Part shown: in pieces, positions 44,201-51,882 of the stretch
Position numbering within the stretch: position 1 is the stretch's first letter
Layout of the letters: every line of letters starts with the position of its first letter
Source of the DNA: Streptomyces ferrugineus
GTDB lineage: Bacteria > Actinomycetota > Actinomycetes > Streptomycetales > Streptomycetaceae
DNA: 64,000 nt
Direction: 5' to 3'
NCBI RefSeq assembly: GCF_015160855.1
Contig: NZ_CP063373.1
Coordinates: 5,332,001 to 5,396,000, forward strand
The notes under the pieces: model-generated
Database searches by the model: none
What the model saw: the letters and a program-made list of their open reading frames with translations, nothing else
What the model was told of the DNA's origin: nothing
Position numbers and translations under genes: made by a program

Positions 44201-46641
44201 TCGCCCGGCTGCTGGACGAGGCGTCGCTGGCGTCCATGCTGGACGTGCTGCGGGCGCGCGGCCTGTTCGGCGGGCCCGACGCCGCCCACACGGCGGACGA
44301 GGTGGCGGCGGCAACGGCCGTACCGCGTCACCACCGGGTGATCCGGCGCTGGCTGTCCGTGCTGGTCGACGAGGGCTGGCTGGAGCTGCTGGACGCCGGC
44401 CGCTACCGGCTCGCCGCGGCGCCCGCGTCTGCGGCGCCGGCCTGGGACCGGGTGGCCGCCGTGTGGAGCGACGAGCTGGGCCCCGCCGAGCTGCTGGCCT
44501 ATCTGCGGGCGAACGCCGACCAGTTGGGCGAGCTGGCGCAGGACCGGGTCGCCGCCGTCGACCTGCTCTTCCCCGAAGCCCGGATGGAGACGGCCGACGC
44601 TGCCTACCGCGAGAACGTCATGTCCGCCTACCTCAACCGCGTCCTCGCCGCGGCCCTGCGCTCGGCCGCCGAGGCACAGGCCCCTGGTCGGCCGCTGCGG
44701 GTGCTGGAGGTGGGCGCCGGGACCGGGGCGAGCACGGCGGGGGCACTCGCCGCGCTCGACGGGCTCCCGGTGGAGTGGCTGTTCACCGACGTCAGCCCGT
44801 TCTTCCTGGAGCGGGCGCGGGAACGGTTCGGGCCGGATCCGCGGCTGCGGTACGGGCTGTACGACGTGGACGGCGACCCGGCCGAGCAGGGGCTGGCAGC
44901 CAACTCGTTCGACGTGGTGGTGTGCGCGGGCGTGCTCAACAACGCCCGGGACACGGCGGTGACCCTCGCCGCGCTGCGCTCCCTGCTCGTCCCCGGCGGG
45001 CTGCTGCTGGTCACCGAACCGACCCGGGAGCACTACGAGATCCTGATCTCGCAGGCGTTCATGATGACCGGCGCCGAGGACCTGCGCCGCACCGACGACG
45101 CGGACGCCACCTTCGTGACCCGCGAGCAGTGGCTGCGACTCTTCTCGGAGGCGGGCGGACGCAACGAGGTGTGCCTGCCGCAGCCGGGGCATGCGCTGGA
45201 GCCGCTGGGCCAGCACGTCTTCGCGGTCCGCTTCAAGACCGACCGCGCGCCCGTCGATCCGGCCGAGGTCGGCGAGCATCTCGCGGCCCGGCTCCCGGCG
45301 TACATGCTGCCCGCGGCGCTGCACGTCGTGGACGGGCTCCCGCTGACGGCCAACGGCAAGGTGGACCGCAAGGCACTGGCAGCGCGGGCCGCCGTCGCGG
45401 TCGGCTCCGACGAAGGGCGCCCTGCTGCACCTCGCACGGACGAAGTGGCCCGGCCCGCCGACGCGTTGGAGCAGCGGCTGGCCGACGTCGTCGCCCGGGC
45501 GCTCGGTGTCGCGGCCGTGGACCGGGAGCGCAGCCTGTTCGACCTGGGTGCGGACTCGCTGATCCTCGCGCAGTTGTCCGCGCGGCTGATCGAGGAGGTG
45601 CCGGAGGCGGCAGGCCAGCAGTTCGACACGCTGCTGCGGGAGTTGCTGAACCGTCCGACGGTCGCGGCGCTCGCAGGTCTTCTGCGGGGCGCGGACGAGG
45701 GCACCGGCTCGGGGACGGTTGCCGGTTCGGCGAGCGCGCTGCTGCCGCTCGGTGACGCGCCGGACGGAGGAGTGCTGCAGGTGCTGGTGCACGAGGGGAT
45801 CGGCACCATGGCCCCGTACCGCGACCTCGCGGCCCGGCTGGGGGCGTACGGCCCGCTCGTCGGGCTGGCCGTCGGTGACGTGGACGCGTGCGTTGACCTT
45901 CCGGCGGAGGGGTTCGTGGAGCGGCTCGCGGCCGAGCACGTACGGCAGTTGACCGCGACCGGGGCCAAGCGGTTCCGGCTCACCGGCTACTGCCTGGGCG
46001 GACAGCTCGCCACCGAGATCGCCCGGCAGCTCACCGAGAGCGGGGCGCATGTCGAACGGCTGACGGTGGTCAGCAGCAGCCCGCCCGCGTTCGTGTGCGA
46101 GGACGAGCTGCTGATCGAGCACGCCTTCGCGCGGGTGCTGGGCGTTGATCCGCAGACGGCCGGATATCCGGACGACGAGGAGGAGTTGGGGGCCGCGCTG
46201 CGGGCGGTCCTCGACACCACGCCGGGCCGGGTGCCGGCCGGTGCCTTCGCCGCGCTGTGCGGTGAGGGGCGGCTGGAGGCGGTGGCCCGCCGGATGCGGG
46301 CCCTGGGTGAGGTGCCGCAGCAGGAGCGGCTCGCGGCGATCGCCCGCACGCTGGGCGGGGACGGCGACGCGGCCCACGTACCGGGCCTGTACCGGGTGTT
46401 CCGGCACGCCTTCGCCGCCGCCTCCCTCCACACCACCCAGCCGTACGCGGGCGACATCACCCTCGTCCGGCCGCGCGGTCGGCTGCGGTTCCTGTCCGGG
46501 TTCGGGCAGGAGGCGGACGAGCTGTGGCGCGAAGTGTGCCTCGGCGATCTGACGGTGGTCGACGTCGACGGCGACCACTTCAGCTGCCTGCGCGCACCGC
46601 ACGTCGACCAGGTCGCCTTCGCGGCCGGCGGCACCCCGTGA
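41215..46641 (+). CDS. Metallophore NRPS2: docking-Cy-A(MT)-PCP-TE
   Basis: 1808 residues; GTG 41215 overlaps the NRPS1 stop (GTGA). A TubC-like docking domain (about 1-55) is followed by Cy4 (about 70-490, motif DLLVTDFSG). A3 (about 510-1395) has Cys-type pocket residues (FDLSVYD, WNSVP, AAIWS). An intact methyltransferase is inserted in A3 (SAM motif VLEVGAGTG from 1163). PCP4 (Ser1448) and a thioesterase (about 1520-1808) complete it. The module should add and methylate a cysteine-derived ring, as the MT-bearing modules of PchF and HMWP1 do. The TE nucleophile motif reads GYCLGG, with Cys1593 where Ser is usual; the catalytic His is probably 1788 (GDHFS). Confidence 0.9.
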   Translation: MSAAELVSELAAVGVELWEEDGRIRFRAPQGALTEELRERLRADRDAVLAYLRDPFAEPLVPDPDGGYLPFPLTEVQSSYLLGRTDAFAYGGIGCHAYLEYELPGGVAPARVADAWRALVERHDSLRTVYHPDGQQVLKDLPPYEIPVAEGEDAAAERVRAELAQRTYDPAVWPLFDVRVTHSPERLLVHLSVDLLVTDFSGVQQLLGELEQLCLEPEKPLTPVPVSFRDHVLAERRLRDSSRWARDRAYWLDRLDSLPPAPELPVLAEEPGGEVRFRRLADRLTSDEAAGLRRRAAARDLTVSTVLLAAYAEVIGRWSAKPRFTLNLPVFAKRPVHPEIGRVVGDFTSVTLLAVEPEAEASFAERARALGGRLFEDLDHGLYSGVEVLREAARRSGPALMPVVFTSTLQGTEVPQSGAGRVVYGVTQTPQVWIDCQVMESGGEVLLGWDVREGVLPEGLAEDAFGAFAALVRKLAVSDGPWDGSADPVRLPEAQAARHAEINATGRPLPEGLLHDRVFAAAAAHPDRPAVIAPDRTLTYAELVAHAHAVAARLREAGVGPGERVAIVMDKGWEQVPAVLGALHAGCVYVPVDTVHPPARRATVLVSSGASVVLTQARLGGSYEVPSIAVDTLEPSSQAPEPRPVDPGEAAYIIYTSGSTGEPKGVEVSHRAALNTVADIDDRFGVGPGDRVLGLAQLGFDLSVYDLFGPLAHGGALVLPDAERRGDPSHWARLAAVHRVTLWNSVPAQLQMLYDYLASATGSGDVAGLSELRLGLLSGDWIPVPLPDRVRALLPGLRLISLGGATEAAIWSIHHPIEQPVDPKRPSILYGRPLANQTFHVLDDALRPRPDWVPGELCIGGSGLALGYHGDPETTARRFVTRPVTGERLYRTGDLGRWLPSGDIEFLGREDGQVKIRGHRIELAEVEAALTRHPAIGAAAALAVGDDPLQRRLIAFAEPARITDRQAGEPDPALIRRAREAGDAVEVAERERIAEFARLLDEASLASMLDVLRARGLFGGPDAAHTADEVAAATAVPRHHRVIRRWLSVLVDEGWLELLDAGRYRLAAAPASAAPAWDRVAAVWSDELGPAELLAYLRANADQLGELAQDRVAAVDLLFPEARMETADAAYRENVMSAYLNRVLAAALRSAAEAQAPGRPLRVLEVGAGTGASTAGALAALDGLPVEWLFTDVSPFFLERARERFGPDPRLRYGLYDVDGDPAEQGLAANSFDVVVCAGVLNNARDTAVTLAALRSLLVPGGLLLVTEPTREHYEILISQAFMMTGAEDLRRTDDADATFVTREQWLRLFSEAGGRNEVCLPQPGHALEPLGQHVFAVRFKTDRAPVDPAEVGEHLAARLPAYMLPAALHVVDGLPLTANGKVDRKALAARAAVAVGSDEGRPAAPRTDEVARPADALEQRLADVVARALGVAAVDRERSLFDLGADSLILAQLSARLIEEVPEAAGQQFDTLLRELLNRPTVAALAGLLRGADEGTGSGTVAGSASALLPLGDAPDGGVLQVLVHEGIGTMAPYRDLAARLGAYGPLVGLAVGDVDACVDLPAEGFVERLAAEHVRQLTATGAKRFRLTGYCLGGQLATEIARQLTESGAHVERLTVVSSSPPAFVCEDELLIEHAFARVLGVDPQTAGYPDDEEELGAALRAVLDTTPGRVPAGAFAALCGEGRLEAVARRMRALGEVPQQERLAAIARTLGGDGDAAHVPGLYRVFRHAFAAASLHTTQPYAGDITLVRPRGRLRFLSGFGQEADELWREVCLGDLTVVDVDGDHFSCLRAPHVDQVAFAAGGTP

Positions 46642-47738
46642 ACCGGGGCCGTACCGCCACGGTCGCCGTGGGCGTGGTCGGGGCGGCCGGGGCGGTGGGC
46701 CGGGCCGTGGTGGAGGAACTGCTGCGGCTCGGCGTCGGGCCGGTGCGGGCGGCGGTGCGCCGCCCGCCCGGCCGGGCCCTGCCCTCGGGGGCGGAGCTGT
46801 GGCCCGACCCGGTGGACGTGACCGACGCCCGCGCCCTCGCCGCGTTCTGCGCCGACTGCCGCGTCGTCGTCAACGCCACCGGGCCGGTCCGGGCCGTCGG
46901 CCACCGGGTCGCCCGGGCCGCCCTCGCGGCGGGCTCGGACCTGGTCGACGTCAACGACACGGCGGAGCTGCCGGAGCCGCCGCCGTACGAGCGGCTGTTG
47001 CGCTGGCGGACGGTGGTGATCGGGGCCGGGTTGATGCCAGGGCTGGCGGGGCTGCTGCCGGGGGTGCTCGGCGGGATGGGCGGCGCCCTGACCGTCCGAG
47101 TCGGCGGGCTCCCGCACTTCCCGCCCGCCGCCGCCCGGGACTTCATGGACCGGCTCGCGCGGCCGGGTGGTGAGGTGACCGCCGTGTGGCGCGGCGGGCG
47201 CCGGGTGCCGGGAGCCCTCGCCGTGGAGCGTGACATCCGGCTGCCGCACTTCCCCGGGGCCGTGACGGCGATCCCGTATCTCACCGAGGAGGCCGTGGGT
47301 GTCGCCCGGCGGTACGGGCTCGACGAGGTGCGCTGGTACACGGTGTTCGGCGGGGAGGCCACGCGTGCCGTCCTCGACCGGTACCGCGCGGGGCTCACCC
47401 CGGGTCCGGCGGTGGAGGTGGCGGCGTCCGAGCTGTCGCGGGCCACGCTCACCGACCTCGCCGGGCGGGCGCCGTACCAGGTCGTGACGTGCGAACTGGA
47501 CGGCCGCCGCGGCCTGGTCCTCACCGGCACCGACTCCTCCGCTCTGACCGGCACCGCCGCCGCGCACGCCGCGCTCACCCTGCTCGACGGCGACCTCCCG
47601 CCGGGGCAGCTTCACTTCGCCGACCTCCCCGACCCCGGTCACGTCCTGCGTCGTATCGCCGAGGCACCCGCCGTGCGCGAACTGCTGCTGATCGACGGTC
47701 CCTTGGCCGATCTCCCTGTGGAAGAAGGAATCCTGTGA
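46638..47738 (+). CDS. Saccharopine-dehydrogenase-like NAD(P)-binding protein
   Basis: 366 residues; GTG 46638 overlaps the NRPS2 stop. The Rossmann start VAVGVVGAAGAVGRAVVEELLRLG is followed by CRVVVNATGPVRAVGHRVARAALAAGSDLVDVND, the hallmark of the saccharopine dehydrogenase NADP domain. The C-terminal half shows no further known motif. It holds the position of the conserved gene after the NRPS pair in coelibactin-type clusters. Its reaction is not established; a second reductive or tailoring step on the peptide is an inference. Confidence 0.8.
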   Translation: MNRGRTATVAVGVVGAAGAVGRAVVEELLRLGVGPVRAAVRRPPGRALPSGAELWPDPVDVTDARALAAFCADCRVVVNATGPVRAVGHRVARAALAAGSDLVDVNDTAELPEPPPYERLLRWRTVVIGAGLMPGLAGLLPGVLGGMGGALTVRVGGLPHFPPAAARDFMDRLARPGGEVTAVWRGGRRVPGALAVERDIRLPHFPGAVTAIPYLTEEAVGVARRYGLDEVRWYTVFGGEATRAVLDRYRAGLTPGPAVEVAASELSRATLTDLAGRAPYQVVTCELDGRRGLVLTGTDSSALTGTAAAHAALTLLDGDLPPGQLHFADLPDPGHVLRRIAEAPAVRELLLIDGPLADLPVEEGIL

Positions 47739-48823
47739 CCAGAGTCATCGTCTGCGGCACCGGCTTCGGCCGCGTGTACCTCAGTGCCTTCCAGGAGCAG
47801 CCCGGGCCGGAGTTCCCGCTGCGGCTCACCGGCGTGCTCGGCCGGGGCAGCCCCCGCTCCAAGGCCTGCGCGGAGCGCTACGGCGTGCCCCTGCTCACCG
47901 ACCCCGACGATGTGCCCGACATCGCCGACCTGGCCTGTGTGGTCGTGCCCAACGGGGTCGGCGGCGGGGAAGGCGCCGAGCTCGCGCGGCGGCTGATGGA
48001 GCGGGGGGTGCACGTACTGCACGAGCACCCGATCCACCAGTCGGAGCTGGCCGCGTGCCTGCGCACCGCCCGCAAGCACGGCGTCCAGTACCGGCTCAAC
48101 ACCTTCTATCCGCACCTCGCCCCGGTGCGCCGTTTCCTCGCTGCCGCCCGGCATCTGGCCGAGCGGCAGGAGCTGCTGTACGCGGAGGGCGCCTGCGCCA
48201 TCCACGTGGCGTACGACCTGATCGACATCCTCGGCCAGGCTCTCGGCGGGCTGCGGCCCTGGCAGTTCACCGATCCGGCGCCCGGGGGCGGCCCGTTCAG
48301 CACCCTGGAGGGCCGTCTCGCCGGCGTCCCGGTCACCCTGCGGGTCCTGAACCAGCTCGACCCCGAGGACCCCGACAACCACACCCACCTGCTGCACCGC
48401 GCCGCCCTCGGCTTCACCGGCGGCACCCTCACCCTGGCGAGCACACACGGCCCCGTCCTGTGGAGCCCGGCGCTCCCCGCGCCCCGCGGCGACGACGGTG
48501 AGCTGGACTTCGACAGCGACGCCCACCGGCTGGTGCGGCTGCCGAGCGTGCAGCCGGTCGGTCCCGCCGAGGCTCCGACGCACCGCGAGGTCTACAACGA
48601 GGTCTGGCCGGAGGGCGTACGGCGGGCCCTGCGGGCCATGGTCGACGCGGCGGAGACGGGCGGGGATCCGATGCGCGCGGGCCAATACCACCTCACCCTC
48701 AGCCAGATCTGGCAGGACCTCACGGCCCGGCTCGGCTACCCCGAACTGGTCCGCCGCCCCGCACCCGAGCCGGTCACCGCGCCGGACCTGGTCGCGGCGG
48801 TACGCGCGCGGGAGGGCCTGTGA
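47735..48823 (+). CDS. Thiazolinyl imide reductase (Irp3/YbtU/PchG type)
   Basis: 362 residues; GTG 47735 overlaps the previous stop. It starts VTRVIVCGTGFGRVYLSAF, a Gly-rich dinucleotide-binding loop with the GxGFGxxY pattern of this family. HVLHEHPIHQSELAACLRTARKHG and YRLNTFYPHLAPVRRF follow. The enzyme uses NADPH to reduce one carrier-bound thiazoline to thiazolidine during chain assembly. It acts in trans on the NRPS, most likely on the ring made before the final module. Confidence 0.88.
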   Translation: MTRVIVCGTGFGRVYLSAFQEQPGPEFPLRLTGVLGRGSPRSKACAERYGVPLLTDPDDVPDIADLACVVVPNGVGGGEGAELARRLMERGVHVLHEHPIHQSELAACLRTARKHGVQYRLNTFYPHLAPVRRFLAAARHLAERQELLYAEGACAIHVAYDLIDILGQALGGLRPWQFTDPAPGGGPFSTLEGRLAGVPVTLRVLNQLDPEDPDNHTHLLHRAALGFTGGTLTLASTHGPVLWSPALPAPRGDDGELDFDSDAHRLVRLPSVQPVGPAEAPTHREVYNEVWPEGVRRALRAMVDAAETGGDPMRAGQYHLTLSQIWQDLTARLGYPELVRRPAPEPVTAPDLVAAVRAREGL

Positions 48824-48858
48824 CCGGCACGCACGCGGGAGGGCCTGTGACCGGCACG
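48808..48858 (+). repeat. 27-base-period tandem duplication at the P450 start
   Basis: A 24-base segment at 48808-48831 recurs exactly at 48835-48858. Each copy contains the GGGAGGG ribosome site and a GTGACCGGC start, so the P450 has two in-frame, equally equipped starts (48820 and 48847). Confidence 0.95.
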
Positions 48859-49953
48859 ATCACCGCCTTCAACCCGCTCGACCTGAGCCACACCGACGAC
48901 CCCTACCCGAGGCTGGCCGCGCTGCGCCGCGACCGGCCGGTCTCCACGCCGCTGCCCGGCTGGCACGTGGTCGTGCGGGACGCCGACGTACGGGCGGTGC
49001 TCGCGGCCCCGGAGGCGTGGTCGAGCCGCCGCAACAACACCTCCGTACCGGACACCCCGGAAGCGGACCGGGAGTTGGCGCTCTCCCAGCTCGACCCGCC
49101 CGCGCACACGCGGCTTCGGCGTCTGCTCTCCCCCGCCTTCGCGCGGACCGTGGTGGCGGGGCTGGAGCCCGTCGTGCGGGAGCGGGCCGAGACGCTGGCG
49201 GACGGGCTCAAGGGTGGTGGGGATCTTGTGGCCGCGTTCGCCGCCCCGCTGCCGCGTGCCGTGCTGGCCGCGTTCTGCGGGGTGGGCGACGGTGACGCGG
49301 CGGAGTACGACCGCTGGGCGGCCGGGTTCACGGATCTGCTGGGGCATCGGGCTCGACCCGAGTGGCCCGCGTTCGAGCGGTGGGCGCTGCGGGCCGCCGA
49401 GGGGCCCGCGCTGGGCGGCGTACTGGGGCGGCTGGACCGTGCGGAGGCCGTGGCCTTCCTGCACTTCCTGATCGTGGCCGGGGTGCCCAACCTCCGTCAT
49501 GCGCTGGGGAATCTGGTGCTGCGGCTGCTGCGGGAGGACCACTGGCGGGCCGAGGGACTGCCGGACGCGATCGAGGAGTCGCTGCGGCTCGATCCGCCCG
49601 CACTGTGGCAGATGCGCACCGCCACCCGGGACGCCGTGCTGGCGGACACGCCGGTGCGGGCCGGGGAGCGGGTGATCGCCGTGGTCGCGTCCGCCAATCG
49701 TGACCCGGCGCGCTGGGGCGAGGACGCCGACGCGTTCCGGCCCGGCCGACCGGGGCTGCGGGCCCATCTGGCCTTCGGCAAGGGCCCGCACGCCTGCCTC
49801 GGTGCCTCCCTGACCCGGCTCCAGCTACGTGTCGCCGCCGAGGTGTTGATCGAGCGGTACCCGGGGCTGCGGCTCGCGTCCGACTTCCGGTTCCGGCGTG
49901 CCGGTGACTTCATGAGCCGCGGTCCCGCGGCGCTTCCCGTCCATGTGGAGTGA
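48820..49953 (+). CDS. Cytochrome P450 of the metallophore cluster, atypical I-helix
   Basis: 377 residues from GTG 48820 (or 368 from GTG 48847). The haem loop AFGKGPHACLGASLTR with Cys326 and ExxR in IEESLRLDPP are normal. The I-helix reads FLIVAGVPNLRHAL where the family has AGxExT: the acidic and Thr pair that delivers protons to bound oxygen is Pro223-Asn224. The enzyme therefore may use substrate-assisted or peroxide chemistry, or catalyse a non-hydroxylating reaction. It lies at the same cluster position as the coelibactin P450 and overlaps the reductase stop. No ferredoxin gene is nearby. Confidence 0.85.
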   Translation: MTGTHAGGPVTGTITAFNPLDLSHTDDPYPRLAALRRDRPVSTPLPGWHVVVRDADVRAVLAAPEAWSSRRNNTSVPDTPEADRELALSQLDPPAHTRLRRLLSPAFARTVVAGLEPVVRERAETLADGLKGGGDLVAAFAAPLPRAVLAAFCGVGDGDAAEYDRWAAGFTDLLGHRARPEWPAFERWALRAAEGPALGGVLGRLDRAEAVAFLHFLIVAGVPNLRHALGNLVLRLLREDHWRAEGLPDAIEESLRLDPPALWQMRTATRDAVLADTPVRAGERVIAVVASANRDPARWGEDADAFRPGRPGLRAHLAFGKGPHACLGASLTRLQLRVAAEVLIERYPGLRLASDFRFRRAGDFMSRGPAALPVHVE

Positions 49954-49956
49954 CGA

Positions 49957-50745
49957 GTGACCTCTGTGACCAGTAACGCCAGTTCCGCGCCCTCACTGTG
50001 GCTGCGCCGGCCAGTTCCCCGGGCGGCGGCATCGATCTCCCTGGTGTGCTTTCCGCACGCGGGTGGCAGTGCCGCGTTCTACACCGCGTGGGCCCGGCTG
50101 CTGCCGCCGCACGTCGAGCTCGTCGCCGTGCAGTATCCGGGCCGGCAGGACCGGCTCACGGAGCCGGCCGCCCAGTCCATGGACGAGCTGGCTGTTGCCG
50201 TAGCCGAGGCGCTGCACGCCGATTGCCCGCACCGGGAGCGCGTCCTGTTCGGGCACAGCATGGGTGCCTCGGTCGCGTGGGAGACGGCCCTGCGGCTGGA
50301 GGCATCCGGCGCTCCGCCACGGCATGTCTTCGTCTCCGGCCGCCCCGGACCGCGCCGCCAGCGCCCCGGCACGGTTCATCTGCGCGACGACGACGGCCTC
50401 GCCGCCGAGTTGCGCCGCCTCGACGGCACCCACGCCGAACTGCTCGACGACCCGGAGGTACGGGCCGTGCTGCTGCCTTCGGTACGCGCCGACTACCGCC
50501 TCATCGAGACCTACCGCGCGGATCCGGCGGCCCGGCTGCGCTGCCCGCTCACCGCGCTCACCGGAGACCGAGACGAGGAGGCGCCCGTGACGGACGTCGC
50601 GGCCTGGAGCACCGCCACTGAGAGCGTCTTCAGCAGCCTGGTGCTGCCCGGCGGGCACTTCTACCTGGTGCCGCAGGCGGAGCGGGTCGTCGCCGCCGTC
50701 CTCGACACGTGCGGCGCGCCCACCCTCCACCCCATGTTTCCCTGA
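49957..50745 (+). CDS. Type II (editing) thioesterase
   Basis: 262 residues from GTG 49957; GTG 49966 is a close alternative. It is an alpha/beta hydrolase with the oxyanion region CFPHAGGSAAFYTAWARLLP, the nucleophile in GHSMGAS, an Asp in TGDRDEEA and a His in PGGHFYLV. Length and motifs match free-standing thioesterases (YbtT/PchC-like) that clear misprimed carrier domains. It lies between the P450 and O-methyltransferase genes and is probably translated from the same mRNA. Confidence 0.9.
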   Translation: MTSVTSNASSAPSLWLRRPVPRAAASISLVCFPHAGGSAAFYTAWARLLPPHVELVAVQYPGRQDRLTEPAAQSMDELAVAVAEALHADCPHRERVLFGHSMGASVAWETALRLEASGAPPRHVFVSGRPGPRRQRPGTVHLRDDDGLAAELRRLDGTHAELLDDPEVRAVLLPSVRADYRLIETYRADPAARLRCPLTALTGDRDEEAPVTDVAAWSTATESVFSSLVLPGGHFYLVPQAERVVAAVLDTCGAPTLHPMFP

Positions 50746-50769
50746 CCTGACCGGCCTGACTGGAGCGAC

Positions 50770-51792
50770 ATGACCACCCTTCCGGAAGCGGCCCCCGCGC
50801 GCGTCGACCTGACCGCGCTCGCCGACCTCGTCACGCCGTGGGCGATCCGGGTCGCGGCGACCCTGCGCCTGGCCGACCACATCGCCGCGGGCCACACGGC
50901 CCTGCCCGACCTGGCCCGAGCGGCGGATGCCGACGCGGACGCGCTGCGCCGCATGCTGCGCGTGCTCGTCGGCCGCGGTGTCTTCGCCGAGCCACGACAG
51001 GACACATACGCCCTGACGCCGGCGGCGGAACTCCTCAAGGACAGCGGGGCGTTCGGGCTGCGGGCCTGGTTCGACCTGGACGGCATGGGCGGGCGGATGG
51101 ACCAGGCGTTCGGGCGGCTCCTCGACACCGTGCGGACCGGGGAGCCCGCGTATCCCCTCGTGCACGGCCGGTCCTTGTGGCAGGACACCCTGGACGACCC
51201 CGAACTCGCTCGTTCCTACGCCGACTTGATGGCCGCGCATACGAGGTTCGCGGCGCCGGAGGTCGTGGCCGCCCACCCGTGGCCCGAACGCGGGCACGTG
51301 GTCGACGTCGGCGGCGGCTCCGGGTCGCTGCTCAGCCGACTGCTGACCGCACGGCCGGGGCTGCGCGGCACACTGCTCGACCTGCCTGAGGCGGCGGAGG
51401 AAGCCGGCCGGGCGCTGGCGGCCGCCGGGCACGCGGAGCGCGCCTCGGTGCACCCAGGGAGCTTCTTCGACCCGCTGCCGACGGGTGCGGACCTGTATCT
51501 CCTCACCTGGGTCCTGCACGACTGGAACGACGACGACGCGGTGCGCATCCTGCGCCGCTGTGCCGAGGCGACGGCCGACGGCGCGGGCTCGGTCCTGATC
51601 GTGGAGAACCTGGTCACCGAGGGGCGTCGCGCCGACGTGGCCGCCGCCATGGATCTACGGCTGCTGGTGCTGTTCGGCGGGCGCGAGCGTACGCCGGGGC
51701 AGCTGGACGAGCTGGTGTCCCGGGCGGGACTGCGGGTGACCGGGCGCCGCGTCACCGGGACCGGGATCCATCTCGTGACCTGCTCCAGGTGA
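50770..51792 (+). CDS. SAM-dependent O-methyltransferase (dimerising, plant-type fold)
   Basis: 340 residues. A winged-helix dimerisation N-terminus (LADLVTPWAIRVAATLRLADHIAAG) is followed by the SAM motif HVVDVGGGSGSLLSRLL. LTWVLHDWNDDDAVRIL carries the catalytic His, and VLIVENLVTEG follows. This is the family that methylates phenolic or carboxylate oxygens in secondary metabolism. As the last gene of the operon it may methylate the salicyl hydroxyl, another oxygen of the product, or a shunt; the target is unknown. Confidence 0.85.
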   Translation: MTTLPEAAPARVDLTALADLVTPWAIRVAATLRLADHIAAGHTALPDLARAADADADALRRMLRVLVGRGVFAEPRQDTYALTPAAELLKDSGAFGLRAWFDLDGMGGRMDQAFGRLLDTVRTGEPAYPLVHGRSLWQDTLDDPELARSYADLMAAHTRFAAPEVVAAHPWPERGHVVDVGGGSGSLLSRLLTARPGLRGTLLDLPEAAEEAGRALAAAGHAERASVHPGSFFDPLPTGADLYLLTWVLHDWNDDDAVRILRRCAEATADGAGSVLIVENLVTEGRRADVAAAMDLRLLVLFGGRERTPGQLDELVSRAGLRVTGRRVTGTGIHLVTCSR

Positions 51793-51833
51793 CACACGGC
51801 GACAGACGGCGATGGGCGGCGATAGACGGCGAT

Positions 51834-51861
51834 GGGCGGCACGGTGTGAACCGTGCCGCCC
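51834..51861. terminator. Bidirectional hairpin between convergent operons
   Basis: GGGCGGCACGGT (51834-51845) pairs perfectly with ACCGTGCCGCCC (51850-51861) around GTGA. It sits between the O-methyltransferase stop (51792) and the ABC gene stop (51883) and can end transcription from both sides. Confidence 0.8.
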
Positions 51862-51882
51862 AAGTGTCAGGGCGTCAGGTGT

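Noticed and set aside
41191..46602. A 1803-codon minus-strand open frame opposite NRPS2
   Set aside because: Same GC-driven shadow; no recognisable protein features, and the plus strand has all NRPS motifs.
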